A stretch of 64,000 bases of DNA. Source: Rhododendron vialii. Its lineage: Eukaryota > Streptophyta > Magnoliopsida > Ericales > Ericaceae. The notes beneath the pieces were generated by a model, which made no database searches, was not told the DNA's origin, and saw only the letters and a list, made by a program, of their open reading frames with translations. Of this stretch, positions 22,500 through 32,319 are shown piece after piece. Numbering within the stretch: position 1 is the stretch's first letter; the number at the start of each line of letters is the position of its first letter. A program made the position numbers and the translations under genes. The stretch covers positions 4,811,501-4,875,500 of the forward strand of contig NC_080568.1 of the NCBI RefSeq assembly GCF_030253575.1, given 5' to 3'.

Positions 22500-23040
22500 T
22501 AACGCAATGGGGTCATTGTTTTGGTCTTTGCCGTATACTCCCCTCAGGTTGTTGGAGGGCAGCCCATTTTGTATTATGGGCTGGTCCTTCAATGGGCCCC
22601 CACCTATTGTCGCTATGAGGATTTGGAGGGGGAAGGACCATATGCTCCACCAGTTTGTCGAGCCAGAATATGCTACGAGTGAATACTTCTACATTCATGG
22701 ATTATGGCCAACGGCAAAAAATGGTAGGGTACTAAACTGAGATAGCCCCCCTCAGCCAATCAACCCTAACAATTCGCCAAATATGCCGTACACGGAGCCA
22801 ATAGAACATTTATTGGTTTCCCTTGAGACCCACTAGCCTGATGTCAATGGGAGGAACTCAATATTTTAGTGTAACCAGTACATAAAAACATGGAAGTTGA
22901 ACAGATTACTTCAACCTTGCAGTTCTTGCCAAGCAGACGATTGATATTCAAATGGGGTCACCCTGTTTAAAATGCTTGGTCAGTGTTATTTATAAAAGGA
23001 GGGTTTGTGCCCGAAGAAGAAATAAACATCCGTAGTAGAT
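22500..23040 (+). pseudogene. RNase T2 pseudogene, S-RNase class
   Basis: Split over several frames but in family order. A hydrophobic leader (VIVLVFAVYSPQ) precedes YYGLVLQWAPTYCRYE, the N-terminal active-site neighbourhood; LVLQWP is the S-RNase-lineage form of it. YFYIHGLWP at about 22685 is conserved active-site block CAS I. PYTEPIEHLLVSLETH, a stop, then PDVNGRNSIF follows. After a frameshift comes KHG and DYFNLAVLAKQTID, matching the CAS II block (FW--EW-KHG-----DYF). Functional members are secreted ribonucleases; the S-RNase subgroup is the female determinant of gametophytic self-incompatibility. Several stops and frameshifts make it non-functional. Assignment to the S-RNase subgroup rather than a general T2 RNase is an inference from LVLQW. 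Confidence 0.75.
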
Positions 23041-23102
23041 TAATTGCTCCATAGATTAAAAAAAGATATAGAATGGGAGGAAATAATTAAAAACAAAAGA
23101 GG

Positions 23103-23223
23103 CTCGTATAGATTAATTGTTCCATAGTATATCGACAATTAACCAATGATGGTTGGTTCAGGCTATATACTAACCATCATTGGTTAGTTGCCTATATACT
23201 ATGGAGCAAGTAATCTATACGAG
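23103..23223. repeat. 121-nt near-perfect hairpin
   Basis: The left arm CTCGTATAGATTAATTGTTC, CATAGTATAT and AACCAATGATGGTT pairs with the right arm AACCATCATTGGTTAGTTG, ATACTATGGAGCAAG and TAATCTATACGAG around a loop of about 17 nt. It could be a small foldback MITE or a miRNA/siRNA precursor-like hairpin. No target duplication is evident. Confidence 0.85.
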
Positions 23224-23610
23224 TTGATCTCGAATAGGTTTGAATCAAACCTAACATGAACCGATCTCAAGTAATTTAACTTTTTTATGCACAATTCATG
23301 CTATCTATTTTTATTGTAGGCTGCTTAGGCGGCGACTGCTACTGCCAATGCTCATCACGCGCAGGTAAATTTTAGACATGAATATACCCACAACACAGAA
23401 ACTATGGGTTTTATGTCCTGCATGCTCTTTGCCAACTCAAGGGGAGCTGCCGCAAAGACAAGCGTCTTTCCAACTGTCTTTCATCTCGAGGATTCCTTCA
23501 AGCAGAATCACCTTCTTCTTCTTTTGATTCGAGCAGAATCACCTTTAAAGGCTGCATATAAGCTGATATTATTCAACCACCAATATTGCATATCTCACCT
23601 ACGAGAATCA
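23224..23610. other. Spacer
   Basis: A short open frame at 23404-23625 is not recognisable. Nothing else was seen. Confidence 0.4.
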
Positions 23611-23772
23611 GATAATCTGCTTTAACACCTCACAGAATTGGGGTAATTATAGTCATAGTGGTAATACATAAATGAGGAGGTAGTTTTTTAATGATAATCT
23701 GCTTAACACCTCACAGAATTGGGTAATTATAGTCATAGTGGTAATACATAAATGAGGAGGTAGTTTTTTAAT
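23611..23772. repeat. 82-bp tandem duplication
   Basis: GATAATCTGCTT-AACACCTC, AATTATAGTCATAGTGGTAA and TACATAAATGAGGAGGTAG occur twice in tandem and are nearly identical. Confidence 0.95.
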
Positions 23773-24079
23773 ATACTGTGCATTCCTCTACTATAAACCT
23801 CATATCAACCCAAAAAAAATTCTTAATCTCCCCTACTCCTAATTAACAAATAGTTAAATTACAGTTGAAGAACAAAAGAAAACCGCACAATGATCTCCTC
23901 TACTCTACTCTTAAGTAACAAATAGTGTATATACAGTTAAAGATCAAAATAAAACAACATGATGATCTCCTATATTAAGTAGTAGTAACAAATAGTTAAA
24001 ATACAGTTAAAGAACAAAAAAAATCAACAAAACACCACCAAAATAGCTTGACAATAATCTACAAGTTCAGGAACACTTA

Positions 24080-24494
24080 GAGCATCTGTATCAAGCTGGT
24101 CAAACCAGCCTTCCTTATTATTGTAGCGAGAAATCCTTCAAAACTGGCCCAATATCAGCCTCGCTCACATCTCACCAAAATATAAATTAGCTACAGTTCC
24201 TCGTTTTTTCTAACGTGTCACTGTGCATCGGTTAAAGAGTATTTTATTATTTCTTTTGAATTGTTCCAACTGGGTGTGATAGAAGCTGGGCTGAGAAGTA
24301 TTTTTTACTACTTTAAAATCCACCCTTTACACGAATTTTTTAGGGGTAAATAAAGAAATAATATTTTATTGAGTAGAGAGTGAAAGTAAAGAGTCTGATT
24401 TTGTGTAATCATTAAAAAGTGACTAGTTAAAGTAGAAAAGTGAATTTTGAAGATTAATTTGGTCCAAAATTAGCCGAGGCCGGTGCGGATGCTC
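24080..24494. mobile_element. Tourist-like MITE (PIF/Harbinger) with TTA TSD
   Basis: Ends GAGCATC...GATGCTC, flanked by TTA at 24077-24079 and 24495-24497; 415 bp. The related segment at 25680 reads through the same site without the insertion (ATACTTAAAGCGCTAG versus CACTTA-[element]-TTAAGCGCTAG), a direct empty-site comparison. Confidence 0.92.
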
Positions 24495-24934
24495 TTAAGC
24501 GCTAGTTAAACAAAGTAAATGAATGACGAATTTGTTCCTTTCAAATAGAGAGATATCTAAGGTTTCTCACCATGATCGGAAGTTGCTCTTCTTGACGAAT
24601 TTGTTGACCGAACGACGATCTCCTCTACTCCTAAGTAGTATTTTTCGGGACACGATCGCGTGTCTTAAGATACGTTTGTTGGGAGAGTATGAGTTTCTAT
24701 TGTTTAGTTGGAAGACAATAGTTAGGAATGAGAGTTTTTGTATTACACTTGAACTTAAACTTTCTTTGTCTAGTACAAAATGGCTAGAACCCATCCTTAT
24801 TTATATTATATTCCATAGAACACTCCAGTACAAAGATATTTTTTCATATAAGATAGATTTTGAGATAATTCTAAAATTACACATGTGACTAATTCTCACA
24901 AAAACTTTAGATATTTCATAGGATACGTATCATA

Positions 24935-25304
24935 CAGTGAGCTTCCTGTGAGGACCTTAAATAGGCTCCTTAAATGCGGACCTCCTCATTTCTCTCATTT
25001 CCCGATTGAATTTCGATGATCCGAGCCGCTCAATGTGAGCAGAACGTGATTTTGAGGGTACCCGCGAGAAATCGGCAAAAAAAATGACCGGAAAGGGCTT
25101 GATTTGAGCAGTTTTTGTTTGAACCGTTCAATAAAAAACTGTTCGGATGAAGCTCTTCCCGACCATTTTTTTTGACGATTTCTCAATACAACCCTTAAAA
25201 TCACGTTCTGATCACATTGAGCGGCTCGGATCATCGAAATTCGATTGGTATCTATGAGGTCCGCACTTAAGCTAAGTAGGGGATCCCTCATAAGAAGGGG
25301 ACTC
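24935..25304. mobile_element. Mutator-type MITE with 9-10-bp TSD
   Basis: The direct repeat ACGTATCATA flanks both sides (24925-24934, 25305-25314). The 370-bp interior is a long inverted repeat: GAATTTCGATGATCCGAGCC, GCTCAATGTG and AACGTGATTTT on the left, inverted on the right. A 9-10-bp duplication and long inverted arms fit non-autonomous MULEs. Confidence 0.85.
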
Positions 25305-26070
25305 ACGTATCATATATCGTAAGGTTTTAACAACTATGCTCCTAAGTAACAAATAACCAAATGAAGAACACAAAAATTCAACAAAAAAAATAATAAAATC
25401 AGTTTGACGACAATCTCCAAGTTTCAGAAACACTTACAATGCTAGAAAAGACGAAGAAAATGATTGATAATTTCGATGCTTTCAGAGAGATCATATATAG
25501 AGAGAGATCTAAGGTTTCTCAACATAATCAGAGGTTGCTCATCTTGACGAATTCGTTGGCCGAACGACGATCTCCACTTAAGTAACAAATAGTCAAAAAA
25601 CAGATGAAGAACACAAAAATCGACAAAAATTAAGAAAATCATTTTGACGACAATCTAGTACAAGTTCGGGGAATACTTAAAGCGCTAGAAAAAAACGAAG
25701 AAAATGAATGACGAATTCAATGCTTTGAGAGCGAGAGGGAGGGACCGAGGGAGGGAGAAAATAGTCAAAGCAACGACAAAGGAGGAGCGAACACAAAAGG
25801 CAAAAGAAAATGAAACGAGAGCACAATGCCCCAATATAACCAAGGAAAGAGCTAGTAAGATTTAAAATTATCCGTTGTTGTTTGTGCGGTATCTTAAAAT
25901 TTTCGTGCTCATTTTTTGTAATCCAACCGTTGGATGAAACATAGTAGAATGCAAAACTAAAATTGCATATGAAAAATAAAATAATTTCATTGAAACTCAA
26001 CTATACTAATCTATTTTCATTCCTTAGAGCATTCACATCACATTCGTTTCTTTGCACCTGATACTATAGT

Positions 26071-26664
26071 GTTGTTCGGCTAAATAACTTATCTTGGATT
26101 ATTTTTTGCCTTATTAAAAAAAATCACATTTGTTAGTTTTTCGTCAATTTTTTGAAAATTATTGCTTTACATGACTAACAGCCCCTTTGGATGGAGTGAT
26201 TTCAGGAGAAAAGAAAAGAAAGGGTTTTGGTTTCTAGCCAAATCACTCGTTTGGATTGACTATTTTGGTAAGAAATAGAATGAAAAGTATAGAAATGAAA
26301 TGTTTTGACAGGCTTCTCCCTTTTCTCACTCAATCTCACCAAAAATGGTAAGATTTTATGAGAAATGACTCCCTTTTCTTATCTTACCCTTTCTCACCAT
26401 TCAAATGGGCGGTAAAGAAATCTAAAAAGTAAAAAATTACGATCAAAATACATCTCTTTGAATAAAGATGCAAAAATTGGCTTATTGACTTATATTTGTC
26501 TTTATTCAAAAAAAATTGAGTTTCGGTCATAATTTTGTACTTTTTAGATTTCTTTTATCATGACAAAACAATAATTCTTAAAAAATTAACAAATAATTAA
26601 CAAATGTGATTTTTTTAATAAAAACAAAAAATAATCCAAGATGAATTATTTAGCCCAACAAGGC
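26071..26664. mobile_element. Foldback MITE with a nested second element
   Basis: TTCGGCTAAATAACTTATCT, TGGATTATTTTTTGCC and AAAAATCACATTTGTTA on the left are inverted at 26600-26660. Inside, at about 26181-26412, is another element with ends GCCCCTTTGGATGG and CCATTCAAATGGGCGG. Precise target duplications were not resolved. Confidence 0.65.
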
Positions 26665-26736
26665 CTAAGGAGCCAAAAGGACGAAAATTATTTTACATTA
26701 GTCTCGCTTCTTGTTTGGTCAAGTACAAAATTGCTA

Positions 26737-27019
26737 CTCTTTTCGTTCATTTTTAAATGTCTTGCTTCGTAAGTCCAATTTATTAAGAAAATATTATCAT
26801 TACACCTTTCACATCAACTTTTATCTTTACTTTTCCTATTTACCTTATATGGAGACATCATCATTACACTTTTACTCACTAACTTTTCAAAAATGAAATC
26901 TACTTTTAGGAGCAAAATGAAAAATGTACCAATTTTTACTCATTAACTTTATAAAATAGATATTTATTAAAGGACATGCCAAAATAGAATACTGAACTTT
27001 AAAAAGGGAACGGAGGGAA
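26737..27019. mobile_element. Degenerate Stowaway-like MITE
   Basis: The left end CTCTTTTCGTTCATTTTTAA and the inverse of the right end, ATTCCCTCCGTTCCCTTTTT, are similar, and TA flanks both. The interior is AT-rich. It sits about 200 bp upstream of the TPR gene's start codon. Confidence 0.6.
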
Positions 27020-27222
27020 TATAAAATATACCAAAATAAAAAATTATGAAAAATAAAAAATACCAAAATAAATTTCAAACTTACTACAAGTAGAGCGCCC
27101 CAAAGGAGGAGAGGCTGGGGCGGATGTTCTTATCCGTTTCCTTTTTCTATGAAATCCTAGCTCCATATCTCACTTCTCTCTCTCTCTCTCTCCCTCTCTC
27201 TCTCTCTGAAGACGCCGTCGAC

Positions 27223-28473
27223 ATGTCCGCCGTGGTCGGAAACCCAGCCCTATTCCTCGACGTAACCTCCCCACGTCCCGTACTTCCAGACCGCAAAACT
27301 CGCTTGCTTCCCCCCGACGTCGTTTTAAGCCTCTCCAACAAGAACCCCCCTCACTACCACCACCACCACATCCCCTCCGTCGCCGCAAACAGCTTCGATT
27401 CCGAAAAGGAGAGTCGGAGTCGGAGAATTGGCGAGCGAGGGAAGGCGAATTCGAAGGCGAGTAATGCGGCCGATTACGACGATTTGGACGACGAGGAGGA
27501 GGAGGAGGAGGAGGAGGAGGAGGAGGTGGATGAGTTTGATTGGGAGGAGGCGATGAGGGAGAGGTTGAGGGAGTTGGAGGAGACGAAGGAGTTGGAGAGG
27601 ATAGCGGAGGAGTTGGTGAGGGGTGGTGGAGGAGAGGGAGGGGAGGAGGAGGAGACGGAGGAGGATAAGAGAATTAGAGTCAGAAAAGAGCTCGTAAAGG
27701 TTGGAGGTTTTTTCCCCCCTTCGTTTATTAAAGAAATCCGTACTTTGTGAATTGAAAAGGAAATGCTTAAATGTAGTGCTGGAAAACGAACCCAAATGTT
27801 CGAGTTCGTGCTGGTTCGTTAAAAGCTCATTCAAGATTGATTTGTTAGATAAACAATTCAGCTTAAATTTTTTTTAAGCTCGTTAAGCTATCATATAAAG
27901 GTAGAACAATCTACTGCTTGGTTCGTTGGGCTTATGATGTATTAAACATTCAAGCTACTCGAGATTGGTTCGTATGCGCTCGAGTGAAGCTCTTTCGAGA
28001 TCGGTTCATTCCATAAACAAGCTAAAGCCTGAACATGGTTTGAAGCTCGTTAAATTTTCAAATCAAGTTTAAACGACTAACTCTTCAAAGTCGTTCAGCT
28101 TGTTTATCACCCCTACTGAAATGTGGGGAATGTAGCATTGTTATGCTGTTTTTGGTTTGAGAAATTCCTTGAAAAGGAGTTTATTAATTGGGATTCACAG
28201 GAGATTCAAATACCTTTCAGAAACTAGGTTTGTTCCGATTATGTTAGCTGAGTTCTCTGAATTTTTCTCAGTGACCAAACAAGGGAATTAGATTTGAGAA
28301 TTTGTTTATCTTCTTGTAATAAACTACAAAGATTAGAGCTTCTCCGATGACATGCTTTGCTACACTTTGGTTTAAAGTTTGATAGCAAGCTCTCCAATAG
28401 CTATGTGAAAGGCTTGCCGTATTTAACTATTGTTGTATTTAGTGCCAAATTTGGCACAAAGTTTAGCGGTACG

Positions 28474-28520
<47 letters not shown>

Positions 28521-30264
28521 ATGGCCACAAATAACATCTTGAATATTTGACATTTTGTGAGGAAAATAGAAGAAATACTAGTATTTGTATGTTGGAGTAA
28601 AGATTGCGAAAATATCGTAATTTAGCCACTTTTCATTACTAAACTGTACCAATAGCTAGTCATCTAGCTACCCAACCACCATTGGAGATGCTCTTAGACG
28701 GGCTAGATAATTTATTTTGCATTGCATTGCATTGCATTTTCTTTGAAAGTATAAGTTGCTCCAAGGTATAGTGGAAAAGCGTAAAGATATAGCTATGGTA
28801 CTGATTTTGGAGGCAAAACATGGAATTCAAAGTTTATGAAATTGATTCTGGTGTTTATGTGGCTAGCAGTGACGCTAAAGGTGGTTTGTTTTGGTATGGG
28901 CGAGCAGGTGGCTAAGGAGCAAGCAGAGCAGAGAAAGATGGCCCAACTGATGTTCCAATTGGGTCAGAAGGCTTATGAGAAGGGTACGTATGGACGTGCC
29001 ATTGAGTTTCTTGAAGGCGCTCTCACAATCATCGACAGGCCAACTCTCTTTGGTGGTGAGGTTGGTTGATAGATGAAAGAGGGTTCTCTTTGGCAGAATT
29101 TTTTTAACTTTTTGATGGACTGAAAAACAATGGTTGTGGTGTGGTAGATACAAATATGGCTTGCTATGGCATATGAAGCTAACAACCGCCATCGAGATTG
29201 TATTGCTTTATTTAAGCAATTAGAGCGGAAGCATCCCATCCTCAGCATCCGACGCCAAGCTGCCGATCTTCGTTACATCTCGGAAGCACCTAAGCTGAAG
29301 ATATCCCGAGAGGAGATGGTAACCATACCAACGATCGGTTCTAGCTATGATAGGTGAGTTTGAACTTTGAATATTAGTTGATTGACAATTTCATTCATTA
29401 TGGAGTAACAACAATTTAGTGCTCTGGTTACTCTTCAGGGTCTCGCTTCATTGAAGCACTACGTCTTAGAAGTGGAAGTGTAGATTGCGTGAGATCACAA
29501 GGTGGAAAAAATCCAGCCTTGCGACGTTCTTTCAGGTTTAGGTACCAGACTATGATATTTTAAGCTTGAGAAGAATGTAAGGCATACGTACCATAATAAC
29601 AAGTCTTGGAATCATTGTCCTATGATTCCAAATTGAGCTAGCATCACATCATCACAAAGAAGTTGCTAGTATTTGTCACCTTTCCAATAATCTCAGTTCA
29701 GTTGAACAATAAAGTATGTAGGCAACGTATGAGTTGAACCAAGGCTTGTCACTTACGTGATATCTAGTTCAACTTGCAATTGATTCTCCAAAAAGCAAAT
29801 CGCTTGCCACTTATAGCTTAGAAAAGTGAGGATTAAACAAGATGGCATAGATGGTGTTTGGAGGTCTAAAGGTGCACCAGTGGGGAAGATTTCACAGTTA
29901 TCTACTTAGATGGTTTGGCTATGCAAAGTTTGGACAAATGACTCATTAATTGAGGGAAATGGCTTCGTTTTCTGTAAGGTCATAATAATTTGGTTGTGTA
30001 GATCCTTCCAGCTATTCAAAAGTAGGTGACAGAATTTTTTTATGCTGCTCTTACAGCTATGCAGGGACATGGACTGATAAAAACAAGGACAGAGATGAAA
30101 GAAGAAGTGGATCAACATCCAACCAGCTTCCATCAACCAAAGACTATTTAGGGGACTTCATGGTATGGCGGCCTCCGGTTGATTGGGAGAAGAACCGAGC
30201 TTTCTGGGTAGGGTTCTCACTATGGCTTGGTTTGGTTGGCGCCGCACTCTTTCTTCAAAGATGA
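27223..30264 (+). CDS. TPR-like superfamily membrane protein, 4 exons
   Basis: CDS = join(27223..27699,28908..29060,29148..29353,30057..30264), 347 residues, all GT-AG with phases 0, 0, 2. ATG 27223 (MSAVVGNPALFLDV) is preferred. An in-frame ATG at 27124 would add only a CT-repeat-encoded leader. Order: a basic/Pro-rich N-terminus, an acidic run (about 85-111, mostly Glu), a charged coiled-coil-like segment (111-159), then a TPR-like helical region (about 168-240: MAQLMFQLGQKAYEKGTYGR, IQIWLAMAYEANNRH). A conserved VWRPPVDWEKNRAFW precedes a C-terminal membrane helix (LGLVGAALFLQR). Homologs in other plants are described only as TPR-like proteins, often predicted plastidial; the function is unknown. 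Intron 1 carries a hAT element and a Tourist MITE. Confidence 0.92.
27774..28115. mobile_element. hAT-type repeat, copy 2, in intron 1 of the TPR gene
   Basis: Ends TAGTGCTGGAAAACGAACCC and GCTTGTTTATCACCCCTA. Flanked by CTTAAATG (27766-27773) and CTGAAATG (28116-28123), an 8-bp target duplication with one mismatch. The interior is of the same AGCTCGTT-rich family as 37076-37544. Confidence 0.8.
28336..28693. mobile_element. Tourist-like MITE in intron 1 of the TPR gene
   Basis: The left end GAGCTTCTCCGATGACATG mirrors the right end CACCATTGGAGATGCTC. TTA flanks both sides (28333-28335, 28694-28696). It contains a (CT)n tract at 28477-28515. Confidence 0.88.
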
Positions 30265-32319
30265 AGATGCATGCTGGTAGCGGTTGTCCTATCGGCTTGC
30301 AATGTGAAGTCATTCTTGGAGTCTTGAATACTTGTCGATGTCTTCGTAAATTATGTGTTGTATACTTGTATATGGCAATATATCACTTTACCACGTTGTA
30401 CATTCTTTTTTTTCTTTTTTTTTTGGTTTCCGAAAGTGAAGCCGCATGATGTTTTTCCTACTACATGGTTCCCAGATCCATCTTTGAGCTTTTTGCAACT
30501 TTTGGTTTTTTTCCTTCTGTGTATTTTCTATCTTGGCTCCTATAACTGTCACCTTAGGTTGTTAGCAATTGTGTGTCACGAACACTTTATTTCATTCGTA
30601 GCCTGCATTTGAATTAATTGAAGCTTCTTTCGTTCTTTCAAGTCAATGTAATGGACTAATGGGTATGTGGTCTTTTGAGTCAATGTAATGGGTATGTGGT
30701 CTCACTTGTGGTTCTTGTCATCGGATTCTCAGAGCAAGTGTCCAGAAATGTCAAGACTGAATCGGTAAAGGAGACCCTAGTGAGGGTGAGGAAGAAGATA
30801 AGCCAATTAAGTCTTGGTTATTCAACAAGCCTTCACGTAAGCTCTGAAGAGAGTTTGAAATTGCCAGTTACTTTGAAACAAAGTGATAAGTTGAACTGCT
30901 AATTGATACTTGTTCATATATTTCTTGATAAACATTATAATCCTTCTGAACAATGACATCCTCTTTTCTAGACTGGCAGTGATCTTTCCTTCCCCCCCCC
31001 CCTTTTTCAGTTTACAGTTTTGGTGTGGATACCTTGAACACCATTTACTTTACAAATATGGAAGTACCTTGATTCATTGATGACTGAATCTCTGGCCCCA
31101 TGGATGTGGATAGGTAGTAGTGTGCTACTCGTGCTGCTTCTACCTGCTTCAACCTCCTTGGCACCATGTTTAGGTTTCACTCCATCCACTCTCTGTTTCA
31201 TGAAATGTGCGTTCAACAGCAGAAATATGTCCCAAGACAGCATTGTTTGACGGTAATGGAATGAACAACTTCTCTAGTAGCTCTGTTATCAACGGCTACT
31301 ATAGTAGCAATATGAATCAATCCACCCCAGCCTGTCAATAGGTCTAACTTGACATCGATACTACAATTGTCACGCCAAAAACCCAAGGTCATAACCTGCT
31401 GTGAACCACGAGCTTTAAGCCATGGACCATGAAACCTAACCAGTAACCACCAATTCATTGCAACATGATCTCTGATAATCTTAAACATTGCAACAATAGC
31501 TCCAAATATTCAATCAAAAATGTCTGTTCAATAATTATCTCAACAGTAATGACAACATGCATGGATTCCTCAGGAGGTCATTACACAGAATTTCCTAAAC
31601 ACCGCTAGAGTCTTCATCCGGCATCCCAAACCCTCACCTGAAAATTGGATAATTAATTTACAGTTTGCCAAGTTGAGGAATGCTTGCAATAGCTTAGAGT
31701 CACTGAAATGCAAAACTACTATTCTTCCAGGCAAATCTTGCCAAGGCACTCAAATCACCCATTTTCTTACAAGTACATAGGATACAATAGCTGTTTTTCC
31801 CTGCCAAGCAATCCAAGCTCTTCAGAACCCATGAAAATGACAACAGTACAGAAACCCGGAAACAGATCCTTCCCCCTAAAAAAAGAAAAAGAAACTGATT
31901 TTTGATGGTGAAAATATGCAGTTAACCATTATAACATTGTGTAATACATTATTCCAGAAAAAACAAACTGTAAAACTTGAACAGAAATCCTTCATAGATG
32001 AAAGGTGAGGATGCAGGGGAAGAGAGAGGAAGGAAAGCATTACAAGAACAAGCATGAAGTCTAACCGACACATAAAGGGTGCGAAAGAAACCTTTTGTAC
32101 ATAGGTATTAGTGCTTTTTTGTAGTCCCCATCGAAACACTCCGTCGTGGAAAAGATTGATTTTTTTCCAACATCCAGATGTAGCTCTGCTGGAATGGTTC
32201 AAGAGACCGAAGACTAGTAAAGACAAAGGGGCCATCAACCCATATCATCACTTGCTGTCCTCCTGTGGGAATTGCTAAGGCCTTGATTCCCAGCCTGAGT
32301 TACATATCATTTATATGAC
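30265..32319. other. Intergenic between convergent genes
   Basis: Holds the 3' UTRs of the TPR gene (plus) and the F-box/Sel1 gene (minus). TCAATGTAATGG...GGGTATGTGGTCT is partly repeated at 30640-30705. A C-run lies at about 30993. Short ORFs here are not recognisable. Confidence 0.5.

Larger units (their letters stand above)
24000..25740. repeat. Cluster of diverged direct repeats
   Basis: GACGAATT(T/C)GTTG-CCGAAC and GACGATCTCC occur at about 24590-24635 and 25545-25580. Segments with TTGACGACAATCT-CAAGTT and CACTTA-A-GCTAG occur at about 24045-24080 (interrupted by a MITE), 25400-25450 and 25645-25690. Local duplication produced two to three copies of a segment of a few hundred bp. No gene was recognised in either strand of the unit. 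Confidence 0.75.

Noticed and set aside
22492..22740. 82-codon ORF as an intact small gene
   Set aside because: Part of it is one frame of the broken RNase T2 pseudogene; the N-terminal half of that gene is in another frame.
27124..27222. Upstream in-frame ATG of the TPR gene
   Set aside because: It would add 33 residues encoded mostly by a (CT)n repeat; the homolog-like start MSAVVGNPALFL is at 27223.
31007..31488. Minus-strand ORFs downstream of the F-box/Sel1 gene
   Set aside because: No recognisable protein family, no splice context, and they lie in the likely 3' region between convergent genes.
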